Shown here one piece after another: positions 32,605 to 41,831 of a stretch of 64,000 nucleotides of DNA. The stretch spans positions 65,758 to 129,757 of the forward strand of contig MU119236.1 in assembly GCA_014904845.1 (NCBI GenBank), read 5' to 3'. The translations under genes were made by a program, and so were the position numbers. The stretch comes from Acephala macrosclerotiorum (Eukaryota; Ascomycota; Leotiomycetes; Helotiales; Mollisiaceae). Below the pieces are notes generated by a model. The model did no database searches. It saw only the letters and a list, made by a program, of their open reading frames with translations, and was not told where the DNA came from. Positions within the stretch are counted from its first letter, which is position 1, and each line of letters starts with the position of its first letter.

Positions 32605-33972
32605 ATGCCAGAAGCAGTCCAAACATCCGAGAAAGGGACGAGCCGCAAACTCCGAGCTCACAAGAAGAGTCGATTTGGCTGCGGTAATTGTAAGCTCCGT
32701 GCCGTGAAGGTAGGTAGGGCTATTCCTGCGAGGAAGACATCTGAACTGAAAGCTACCCCGCAGTGCGATGAAACGAGGCCTATCTGCAAGAGGTGTGAGG
32801 CTTACGGTGTTGCCTGTAATTACAACCAGAAATCACGCGATCTCGAGCTCTCGACGAAAGGTTCGAATGGCGTTTTTCAAATCAGCGTCATCAACAAGAA
32901 CTCCACTCCGCCTCCCAATGAAACTGTCCCCAAATCGATTGCCCCTTCTTTGAAGCAAGGTTTGGCGGCTTCTCTCGAAAGCCACGCATCACGTGGGCTG
33001 CCGGACTCCGACTTCGAGCTCCTCCACAAGTTCCAGACTCGGACAGTTTTCACAGTTACGACACCACGAAGCCTTCCTGTATACCAGTCATCCATTCTCA
33101 AATATGCATGCTCGGTAAGTGCCACATCGGCTGTCCCATGCAGCGGTTCGCTAATATCTTTCCAGCATCCGTACCTGCTCCATGCAGTCTTGACATTGAC
33201 ACTAATGCACGACCGGCACTTATCTCCCACAACCTTTGACACAACACTTAGCGCGAGAGAAGCTCATGAGTGGGGCCAAACTATTGCCTTATATAGTAAG
33301 GCCCTATCCATGCCAATCTATCCAGCATCTCGAGACGCGCTCTGGGGAACAGCCGCTTTCCTTGGAGTCATGGCGATTGCTCACGTCGATGCTCGAACGC
33401 CTAAGGAGAGCTGGCCATATGCCCCTCCATCGTTGATGGATCTGAATTGGCTTCGCATGAGTGAGGGGAAGAAAGAGATCTGGAAAGATGGGAAAGAGTT
33501 CTTGAAAGAGAGCGACTTTCGCATTCTAGCACTTGAACTGAAGGGGAACTACGCGCCAAGCCTCACTTTCGGAAGTACAGAAGGACTCCAAGCTCTCCCA
33601 CCAGACTTTCTCGCCTTCTTTGATCTCCTGGAAGGCTCCGATCTTGTGCAAAATCCTTACCATGCTCCAGTTTACACGCTGGCTCAAACCTGGAGGATCT
33701 CTTCTACGTTCAAGATCATCATGAACTTCATCTTCTACTTCACGAATATGGAATCTCGATATAAGCTCCTGCTTGCACAGAAGGATCCTCGGGCCCTGCT
33801 GTTGCTCGCATATTGGTGGAGGATGATCGCCGAGACGAAGCATTGGCATATGTTCAGGAGAGGGAATATTGAGTGCAAATCGATTTGTCTATATCTTGAG
33901 CGAGAATATGGAGATGATCTAGCGCTTCAGAACCTACTAATATTCCCCAGGGGTGTTTGGGTCCTCACCTAA
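32605..33972 (+). CDS. Zn(II)2Cys6 transcription regulator
   Basis: Three exons (32605-32709, 32764-33114, 33166-33972) give 420 residues. The zinc cluster lies at residues about 25-55: GCGNCKLRAVK, CDETRPICKRCEAYGVACNY, spacing C-x2-C-x6-C-x6-C-x2-C-x6-C, with basic KLRAHKKSRFG before it. The rest resembles the fungal-specific regulator domain of sterol-uptake or Upc2-like C6 factors (HPYLLHAVLTLTLMHDRHL). It is expected to bind DNA in the nucleus. The first intron falls just before the third Cys, the same place as in the two other zinc-cluster genes here. The second intron (33115-33165) is 51 nt and stop-free, so retention would add 17 residues. Confidence 0.88.
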   Translation: MPEAVQTSEKGTSRKLRAHKKSRFGCGNCKLRAVKVGRAIPARKTSELKATPQCDETRPICKRCEAYGVACNYNQKSRDLELSTKGSNGVFQISVINKNSTPPPNETVPKSIAPSLKQGLAASLESHASRGLPDSDFELLHKFQTRTVFTVTTPRSLPVYQSSILKYACSVSATSAVPCSGSLISFQHPYLLHAVLTLTLMHDRHLSPTTFDTTLSAREAHEWGQTIALYSKALSMPIYPASRDALWGTAAFLGVMAIAHVDARTPKESWPYAPPSLMDLNWLRMSEGKKEIWKDGKEFLKESDFRILALELKGNYAPSLTFGSTEGLQALPPDFLAFFDLLEGSDLVQNPYHAPVYTLAQTWRISSTFKIIMNFIFYFTNMESRYKLLLAQKDPRALLLLAYWWRMIAETKHWHMFRRGNIECKSICLYLEREYGDDLALQNLLIFPRGVWVLT

Positions 33973-34922
33973 ACCTAAGCAGATTCTCGGTCGCGTGCCA
34001 TCCTGTGGCTTGCTTGGCATCTGCAACCTTGCTCAGCCCCAACCTCTTTAGTGAAGGCACTTCCAAGCACTCCATCCTCTTCCAAGTGTAGAAAAATTCC
34101 ACCGCGAACACAAGTATAAAGCCTATGATACCACTACGTCCGAATTCGGTGTCTATTATCACTCATTACTCCCTTCTTCTCGAGTAGGATTCGATCGGTC
34201 TGCTTCTCCAGCCAGGACGGCTCTGGAATCCGCTGCAGCCTGATCCACACAACCCTTTCACAATGACACGTTGACATCTTCCAGCATTGGACAGCTCTCT
34301 CCTATGTGTGGGACGAGGCGGCCCATCACGATCTATGTCGAAGGGGTGCGTTTCGGAGTCACAGCCAACCTCTTCGATGCACTTGATGACCTGCGCCACG
34401 AACACTACCCATTACGACTCTGTTCTGATGCAATCTACTTATATCTTGATCGATACAGAACGAAATACCGCAGAAACTTGAGGCTTGGGCCTCTGTTTTC
34501 TTAAGGGTTTCGTTTTGCGCTGGCCGAATGAATATAGCCCACTGTAATACAGAACCCAATTTGGCCCCTGAGTGGCTCGACTACAGTTTCCTACCCGAGT
34601 TTGCCAGGCTTTCCGTTAGAGACAAAACTCGCGGATCCTGATATTTGAGAACACTAAAACTCAAGTACTTGATAGTCTCTTTCTCGACGTTCGACGCTTG
34701 AAGAGCAATATAATTTAAATAATTGTTTCCCTTACCCGTCACATAGTTTAGTTGAGACTCAGACATGCTTGGCTGCGCCCGACTGCGCCCGATGTAAGTT
34801 CAAAAAAAAAGAAAAGCCTCGCTAGCGATGTTGCCTAAATTTCGCCCAACCCAGCCCTGGATAATTTATTTCTTCCCAGGAATCAACTCCTCACTTGAAA
34901 CAACTTTTGAAAGGCGATCAAG
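33973..34922. other. Intergenic region with left copy of a direct repeat
   Basis: 950 nt without a supported gene. Bases 34461-34520 match 36981-37040 (see the repeat entries). Confidence 0.5.
34461..34520 (+). repeat. 60-nt direct repeat, left copy
   Basis: Aligns without gaps to 36981-37040 with about 10 mismatches in 60. The shared core is AAACTTGAGGCTTGG followed by CTCTG and a GGGTTTC-like stretch. The two copies bracket the repeat-tail gene at 34923-36738. Confidence 0.65.
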
Positions 34923-36738
34923 ATGTCATTTGGGTGGTCCGCAGGGGATATTGCACAATGCGTTAAGCTACTCATCAAGATCGGGAAGTCGCTTAAGGAC
35001 TCCGGCGGTTCCGCAGCCGAGTACCAAGATGCAGTGGATTTCTTGAAAGGCGTCGAAACAACAGTGCAGGGAGTGGAAGACATTTTGCAGAATCACCCGA
35101 ATCTAACTTTCCAGGCCGCTTTTCAGGAACATGCGACAAACCTGATCGCTGCGGTAACTCGTTTCGGAAAGAAAACAGAGGGGTACGAAACCTCACTTGG
35201 AGTCAATCCCACTACTTCTGAGGCTAAGAAGGCTTGGAAGAAGGTCAAGCTTGCTCTATTTGGGCATATTAAGGAGCTGAGGTCCGATATCTTGTATCCC
35301 CAAAGCATCGTAAATAATTTGATTGGCCTACAAGCATTGTGAGTGTCATTGTCGCCGAGGATCGATGACTTCGCTGAGTGAGGCTAGGGATATCCTTGTT
35401 ACCTTATCTGAGAAGCCAACTCTTTCTCCTCAACAATTCCAAGATTCGACGGAGGAAATATCGAGAGAATTTCCCATTCTAGTAGCCAGCATTGAGAAAT
35501 TACGCTCAGGTTTTGCAGAAGACCTCATTACGATCCAGCAAACCGCCGAGAGCAATGCACAGAGAAATTTCGATCAGATTCAGCAGGATTTGTCAGAGGG
35601 AAACACATTACAACGATCATCCTCGGAAAAAGCACAAGAAGATGCTGAAACACAGGAACTTTGGCGGAGTCAAGTTCAGATTTCTATCGCAGAAATACGG
35701 GCTGAAGCCCAAAAATATTTTGAAGCTCTTCAAGAGGTGAAGCAGGCACAAGAAATGAACCATCAACACAGTATGCAGACATTGCAAGTATTTTCATGGA
35801 AAAATGCATTCCGACCTGCGACATCTCGGCCTGTTGTCAAAGTAATCAGGAAAACTGTGATAGCGAGTTCCCAGCCCACCCAAAGCGCTCGAACAACAGC
35901 AGATGGCTCCTCTCGAGGGGGTGGTTCTCAAGGAGGGAACTCTAAAGGTGGTAGTTCTAGAGGTGATAGTTCTCGGGGAAGTGTTCCCCGAGGGAAAAAC
36001 TCAAGAGGAGGATCCTCACGGAGTGGTGGTTCTCGAGAATTCAATGCGCCAGGTGGTGAAAGCTCAAGAGGGGGTTCTTTGGGAGCTAGTCACTCTCGAG
36101 GACTCCCAAAAGGAGGTTCCAATCCTCGAGGTGGCGATTGTCACGGAAGCTCAAAAGGGGGCTGCTCTAGAGGAGGCGGTAATTCTCGAGGCGGCAACAC
36201 TCAAGGCGGAAGCTCTCGTGGTAGTGGTCCTCACAAAGAAAGCTCAAAAGGGAGCTCTTCTAGAGGCGGTGGCAATTCTCGGGGTGGAAACACTCAAGGT
36301 GGAAACACTCAAGGCGGAAACACTCAAGGCAGCAACTCTCATGGTAGTGTTTCTCACAAGGGAAGCTCAAAAGGGAGCTCCTCTAGAGATGGTGGCGATT
36401 CTCAAGGTGGAAACACTCGAGGCGGAAACACTCGAGGCGGAAACACTCGAGGCGGCAACTCTCATGGTGGCTCAAAAGGGGGCGCTTCTAGGAGTAGCAA
36501 TTCCCAAGAAGGCTTCTCTGGAGGCAATAATGTTCGAGGGGGCGGTGGACGAGGAGGTAGTGCCCGAGGAGGTAGTGTACGAGGAGGTAGTGTACGAGGA
36601 GGTAGTGTACGAGGAGGTAGTGCCCGAGGAGGTAGTGCCCGAGGAGGCGGTGGACGAGGAGGTAGTGGACAAGGAGGTTGTGTACGAGGAGGCAATGTGC
36701 AAGGGGTTAATGTTCGAGGGAAAAAACATAACGATTAA
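34923..36738 (+). CDS. NLR-type helical N-terminus with RGG/GGS repeat tail
   Basis: Exon 1 (34923-35338) and exon 2 (35379-36738) give 591 residues across a 40-nt intron. Residues 1-140 (MSFGWSAGDIAQCVKLLIKI ... ALFGHIKELRSDILYPQSIV) match the helical N-terminal domain found at the front of many fungal NLR-like and ankyrin proteins. Residues about 140-290 are charged and helical, probably a coiled coil. Residues about 310-585 are low complexity: dozens of five-residue units such as RGGSV, RGGNT, QGGNT and KGGSS, encoded by 15-nt repeats. The protein lacks an NTPase domain. RGG tails commonly bind RNA and drive condensation. A role in self-recognition or stress assemblies is inference. Confidence 0.72.
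36175..36690 (+). repeat. 15-nt minisatellite encoding RGGxx units
   Basis: Tandem 15-nt units, clearest at 36540-36690 (GGAGGTAGTGTACGA and variants) and 36400-36460 (GGCGGAAACACTCGA), plus a longer higher-order duplication near 36175-36400. Unit length is a multiple of three, so copy number can change without breaking frame. The repeat keeps other frames open as well, which creates spurious long frames on both strands. Confidence 0.85.
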
Positions 36739-37112
36739 TTTGAAATAATTAGTTTTCGAGGTTGAATAAAGTTTGCATTATTGCAAAATAATGGAAAATA
36801 AAACAAAAATATTATACTAACGTATATATACTAAAAATGAAAACATAAAAATTAGTAGAGAAGTAGAATTTTGTGGGTAAGCAATGGGTGGGCCTAGGTA
36901 CCGAGGATCTGCTACGTCGGCCCCTTACCGATTGCGCTCTCTACTATCGACTCGATCTGCTTGTATTTCGTAATAATAAACGAAATGCTGCGGAAACTTG
37001 AGGCTTGGCCCTCTGGTTTTTGAGGGGTTTCATTTTACGCATTTGGGCTTTGTCGAATCCGGAAGTATATCTAAATATCGCTTTTCATCTTCATCTAGCA
37101 AAGTTCGCCTTG
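36739..37112. other. AT-rich 3' flank with right copy of the direct repeat
   Basis: Bases 36740-36860 are AT-rich. The right copy of the direct repeat is at 36981-37040. No gene seen. Confidence 0.5.
36981..37040 (+). repeat. 60-nt direct repeat, right copy
   Basis: Partner of 34461-34520, same orientation, about 83 percent identical by eye. Confidence 0.65.
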
Positions 37113-37707
37113 ATGGCACCAAAGCATGGGCTCTCAGAGACAGTATTTGAACATCACGTATCACCATGGGAACGATCCGAAGGATCTCGAATAGACCTAT
37201 GGCAGGTAATCGTGCAAAGATACAGCTTGCTCCCTCAAGCAATGGTTATCTCCATCGGCCTTCTCACATTTGCCATTATTTGCCATTCTGCAAGTTCTAG
37301 CCAGTATTGCCGGCGGGGCCTTTGCTCCCATCATTATTCGCAGTGCCGCGGCCTGGGCAATCGTATCGATTATCTCGTGGATAGTGGCTGCTTCATCTTT
37401 TTTCGTGTATATCTTGTAGTGCATGTGCGATGTGCGCAAGGCTGGGAAATTGTTTAGGGAAAATGAAGAGGCGGGGCGAGAAGGTGCTTTGAGTATCGAC
37501 AAAGGCAGGAAAAGGATGAAGTATCGATGGTAGAAGGGTGGAGCCAGGCTTCGAAGTTGGGCAGATTCGGTGATTAAGGGTTTTGGGACGTTGAGTGACA
37601 CTTTTGGCTGGCTCTCTATGATATTCGGCTTCGCTCTATATCGTTACAAAACTTCGGTACTCCAAAAAGGAATCTCGTCTAGACGGCCTCACTCCTTATC
37701 ATATTAA
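37113..37707 (+). pseudogene. Small multi-helix membrane protein with two in-frame TAGs
   Basis: Starts MAPKHGLSETVFEHHVSPWE. After a 34-nt intron or frame jump (37206-37239) it reads QWLSPSAFSHLPLFAILQVL, GGAFAPIIIRSAAAWAIVSI and SWIVAASSFFVYIL, then TAG (37417), CMCDVRKAGKLFRENEEAGR, KGRKRMKYRW, TAG (37531), KGGARLRSWADSVIKGFGTL and SMIFGFALYRY, ending at TAA 37705. Protein-like sequence with helices continues in one frame through both TAGs, so this was one gene. Either it is decaying, or the two UAG codons are recoded. An RW-W-KGG reading (TAG as Trp) looks natural. Function unknown. Confidence 0.5.
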
Positions 37708-37720
37708 TAAGTCGACATTA

Positions 37721-40262
37721 CTAACGAACACCAGTCATAACACCGATAACATATAGTGTGCACAATAACAACACCGAAATCTGCCAAATAGTGATATGCC
37801 AAGGGCAAGCCCTATGATATAACGATCTTCGAGGAAGGTAGTCCTGATCATAAACGCCGTAGAACTGGCCTGCCTGAGCTTCTTCTTGCAAGTTATAGGT
37901 ATTTCTTTGAGGCCTGGTAGACCTTTCATGAGGATCGGGCGTATCGTTGTTGGTCTCGACAGCCGTAGAAGCAGAGTACGGACCGGCGAACGGAGCGATC
38001 GGGACCAGTGCGTGAAGGGAGGTTTGTTGTTGAGTGGAGGACGTATGTAGAAGGGAGGACATCTCTGGTAAAGCTTGATTGGTATCTGAATCAATCGAGT
38101 GCCGGGATGGAACAGAACCTCGCCCCCAGAACTGGCTTTGCATAGGCAAGCGAATTTATAGTCACCCGGGGAAGCTGCTTCTGAGGTGCTCGAATACGTC
38201 TTCGATAGAGATCATGTAGGCCCACGGAACATGATCTCTTCCAGCAACGATATAGCCGCATAGATAGCCATCCTTGATGACCCAAGATCCAGAGTCGCCA
38301 TGCTCTGTATGATAAGGTTATTCATGTCACGTAGGCTGCTCGTTTTCCCCCCCATGGGGCCCCACGAGGACGTGCGGCGGGGGGAAGCTTGAGTAGTATG
38401 AGCTTCGGTAAAGAGGTGAAAAAAGGCCCGGGCTTAAATAATCGGAATCCGAGCTTTTTAGTAAAATTACTCGCGGATTTTTAATTAATGCAAGGATTTA
38501 AACATATCGTGGGGCCCCATTTGGGGGGGAAATGAGCAGCCTATTTATGTGTACTAGGTGAGTGACGCATTTTCAGACGTACCTAACTTTCGTTGCAGAG
38601 TTATCTGCCTCACATCCATAAAGGCACCCCACAATGATAAGGAAGCCTTCTTTGAATTTAGGGTCGCTTTTTGCAATCTACTTCCAGCAGCAACTCATAC
38701 AGGTCCAGAGGTGAGTTGGTTTTTCGGAATGATATCTTTTATGAAAGTCGTCGAGTTGTCTACGCCCGGTATGTAGATACTGTTAGGGAATAGCTGTGGA
38801 GAAGGGAGATCCATAAGCAAGACAGCCCAATCCGGATTTCCCAGGTGCATAGTAGATTGACTGATGAGCTGAGTTTTGAGGTACAGAGACTGAACATGGG
38901 AGATTATGCCCTCATGTCTGAACTTGACAAAAGTGGTAGAGGACGTGACTGATGGCAGAGATTGTACCCCAAATAACGCGGATGAATGCTCGACTACCTC
39001 AAAATCGCCCATGTCACTCTCACTTTTCATTTCATCTTCACTATCCCGAGACATCGAGGAATCTGAGTCAGAAGCATCGGAATCCAGAAAAGAGGAATCA
39101 AGACTAGGTCCGGATGAGAGACTAATCGCTTTCCCGTCTGAGGGTAAAAATGGATGGCCCGCAGTCAAGACGGCAAAGTCTTCACCAATGCATATGACAC
39201 CGCCAAGGGTGGATTTGAGTTCCTCCTGGGAGCTTCCTTGGGAGGCCGACGACCGTATTCGAGCAGCAGTACCGCACAATGTGACCGAACCGGTCGTAAT
39301 TCGTGCTTCGATGACTGGACTTCCGATACGTGGGCCGCTGGTCCGATGTCCGAAGGTTTTGTCAACCCTGATAAATTAGGGCAGCCCCGATTCCTTCAGC
39401 CACTTGAGCCCTGAAAGAGAAGATTTTATCTCTTTCCTCCTGCGGCTACTGCAACATGTTATCAAGATCGAAGGATACAGACCCTTCTTGCTTGTGCTTG
39501 CCATATAAAATTCAAGTGCCAACCCGGCCTCACTGTCGTGAGTTGCCGTAGAGAGATGGCACAAAGCATCTTCTAGGCGTTGCTTAAGACCTTCCCATAT
39601 TTTAATTTTGTCGGCCGGGATCGGCATTTCGGGAGACACGTAGCACTTCTTATCAATTGAAATAACCGTATATGATGTGATCGCTAGTGGTAATGCGGAT
39701 ACTTGAGAGGAGCATGCAATCGATTGGGTGGTAGGATCTTGCTTTGAGAGACTGGTAACCTCTGTTTGAATCTCGTTCGAGACTAGACTGCTCGACTCCT
39801 TGGATGTAATTGTCGAAGCATCCTCCTTAGGTGTGAACTCAGTAGACCTTGCCTTTTTATCTGTTGGAGATATCGGTGTGCAAGGTGCAATCGAGCGTCC
39901 ACTGATGGACGAGGATGAAGTCAGGGTAGATACCGCAGTCGAGTTTGCACTGATAGATGAAGATGGAGATAGAGTACAAAGGCTTCGCTGGTCAATATTT
40001 CTCTCGACCTCATTCAGCGTCGTCGATCGGCCAATTGGAGGTTTTGGTGGCGACTTGTTCCAAGTATTCGTCTCTTCGGCCACAGGATTCTGTACTTCAG
40101 TTTTCGATTTCGAATGGCTCTGTGGTGGGTCGACGTTGCGTTTGTCCAAGAGACGATAGAGATTATCAGGCGGAAAAGGGACGCCGCGAAGCAAAGTCTG
40201 GCCCTTGCCTTGCGCGGATGGTAGACTGACTACTAAGGTCTCTATAACTCGTTTGAGGGCTC
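37721..40262 (-). pseudogene. Trypsin-fold (S1-like) protein gene with in-frame stops and a MITE in its intron
   Basis: One minus-strand frame runs for 2.5 kb. It has a Ser/Thr-rich N-terminal half (PSSSISANSTAVSTL), then ARITTGSVTLCGTAARI, GDFEVVEHSSALFGVQSLPS, GNPDWAVLLMDL, an intron (38582-38305) and EHGDSGSWVIKDGYLCGYIV. A C-terminal helix (WQISVLLLCTLYVIGVMTG) follows. GDSGSWV is the serine-nucleophile motif of a fungal trypsin-fold family. Stops interrupt it: TAA 39376-39378, TGA 38695-38697, TGA 38162-38164 and TAA 38156-38158, each explicable as CAA or CGA changed by C to T. The first might instead be a 36-nt intron. Upstream exons (ATG near 40423) are uncertain. Confidence 0.62.
38332..38543. 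mobile_element. TA-flanked MITE inside an intron
   Basis: Ends are inverted repeats of about 36 nt: TAGGCTGCTCGTTTTCCC on the left and, reverse-complemented, TAGGCTGCTCATTTCCCC on the right. Both continue to a GGGGCCCCACGA block. TA at both borders suits a Tc1/mariner-type target duplication. The interior is AT-rich and non-coding. It lies wholly inside the 278-nt intron of the trypsin-fold gene, between its GTACGT donor and ATACAG acceptor, so the insertion need not disturb the protein. It shares its terminal TAGGCTGC with the element at 13676. Confidence 0.85.
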
Positions 40263-40508
40263 ATTTACGGTTCTCGGGAGACGTAACATTGGCGTGGATC
40301 TAAAGCAAAGAGTCTTAATGGCTCTCTTTTTGGCTTCGTGAAGTTTGGGCGAAGAGACAGCCTCGAGTTCTGATTTCTTGAAGTGGTGCGTGTCAGGTCG
40401 ACATGGGGCTTGTTGGTATCCATCAACGAGGCTGCATGAACGCCCTGCTTTGGGGGGGGGAGCCTTGAGAAAAGTCTCACCGACTAAATATCATTAGAGC
40501 CTTGCCAA

Positions 40509-41762
40509 ATGTTGTCTATACCTTTACAACATCCGCTACCTTTCCCTATCGGACACGATTCTCTTGAGATATCAATGGCATCAATCCAGTCTCTGCTGAC
40601 CGAGCCTCCTGACCCCGAAGCAGAAGGGGCAATAGTCCGTCAATTCTGGGCCGTCGACATTCAGAAGCAGAATATCCAGAAAGAATCCCATAAATCATAC
40701 TTTCGATACTATACCACCGAGCGCAGAAGGCTGAGATTAGGCCTATCTAAAGAGACCTGGGATCCGTCGTTCATGGTGGCCACGACACACGAACACATTC
40801 TCCTCATCGTGCGCATCCTCAGCCTCGACAAGACCTCTCGTCAACCAGAAGTTCGCGATTTGATCGGACAACCATTTCCAGATGGCGGAGATGCTGCCAT
40901 CAATCGCTCAATTGATTTCGCGCTGAGGGTGTGGTTGACGCCGAATGTGAGGGAAGAACGATTACAGACACCCCGAACGCCAACCATTCAGTGGGATGAC
41001 ACAACCATGTTGGTGGACTTCATAGCCCAATGCTTTCCTCACCGAAACTCTACCACCACGACGACACCACAACTCGATCACGGCTTTACAGCTGCGAATA
41101 TGAATCGGTTGAGTGGAATTGATATCGAGTGGACTCCGTGCCTGGCGGATCATCTGCGAATTGATAAATGGCGATGACTTATGAGGATATACCCATTCAA
41201 GCAGATACTATCCAATCATCTTCAGATGTGGGATGAGTCGGAGAGGGAGCCGGAAAAGAAATCTAGGTCAGTCGAAATAATGCCCGAGCTGACAAAGTTA
41301 CTGATAATATCGAGGAATCTGATACCACTAGAAGTGATCAAAGAGACTCTCATGTCTCTCAACCACCTCTATCCCCGCTGGGACACACTCACAGACAACT
41401 TCATGTTGCAGCGTGACCAGACCTTTCACCTCGACGGCCCATTCGACGACTCTCATCCCGCACATCTATCAGAATTCCACCACTGGAGAGATAGACTTCT
41501 CGAACTCCACCAAAACTTCCATGCCCCTCAAGTTGGCTGGACTCAGATATGGACGGATCGAAGGAATCCTCTGCAGTGGTACACCTTCTGGCTGGCGATA
41601 GTCATCCTGGCCTTGACGGTAATCTTTGGTTTCATCTCAGCTGTGACTTCAATCATGCAAACATACTATGCTCGTGAGGCCTGGTTGATGTCGAGGGTGC
41701 GGCAGCTGGTCGGAACTGAACAATTGCTGTCGTCTTCCCCTACCCCACTCCGCCTGTTTTAG
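40509..41762 (+). pseudogene. C-terminally anchored hypothetical protein with one in-frame TGA
   Basis: One frame of 417 codons interrupted only by TGA at 41175-41177. Before it: LTEPPDPEAEGAIVRQFWAV and NRLSGIDIEWTPCLADHLRI. After it: MRIYPFKQILSNHL, LYPRWDTLTDNFMLQRDQTF, FHHWRDRLLELHQNFHAPQV, TQIWTDRRNPLQWYTFW and a C-terminal helix (AIVILALTVIFGFISAV). Intact fungal relatives, as I recall them, run straight through this point with an Arg/basic residue before the IFPFK-like motif, so CGA to TGA is the simplest change. Function unknown. The C-terminal helix after RDRRNP-type sequence is typical of a fungus-specific family. Confidence 0.65.
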
Positions 41763-41831
41763 CAACGGCTAAGGACTGATAGGATACACAGGGGAACGAA
41801 ATTCTACTTGAAACTTTATCTGAAATTTTTG

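Noticed and set aside
33115..33165. Reading straight through the second intron of the Zn2Cys6 regulator
   Set aside because: The segment is stop-free, but it has GTAAGT, a CTAAT branch site and TTCCAG, and interrupts the conserved YACS-HPYLLHA junction. Treated as an intron with possible retention.
36462..36729. Pro/Arg-rich and Thr/Ser-rich frames on the opposite strand of the same repeats
   Set aside because: Same cause: antisense readings of the minisatellite.
35903..36748. A 281-codon Val/Glu-rich open frame overlapping the RGG repeats
   Set aside because: It is the +1 reading of 15-nt repeats, which keep every frame open. It has no start context or domain, whereas the RGG frame joins a recognisable N-terminal domain.
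37005..37457. A longer plus-strand frame covering the start of the small membrane-protein gene
   Set aside because: It starts from a non-ATG codon and reads the helix-coding region in the wrong frame. The +1 frame gives convincing membrane helices.
39376..40194. Treating the N-terminal half of the trypsin-fold gene as a separate gene
   Set aside because: The next open stretch is in the same frame immediately after one TAA, and a 36-nt intron with a CTAAT branch site could also join them. One gene is simpler.
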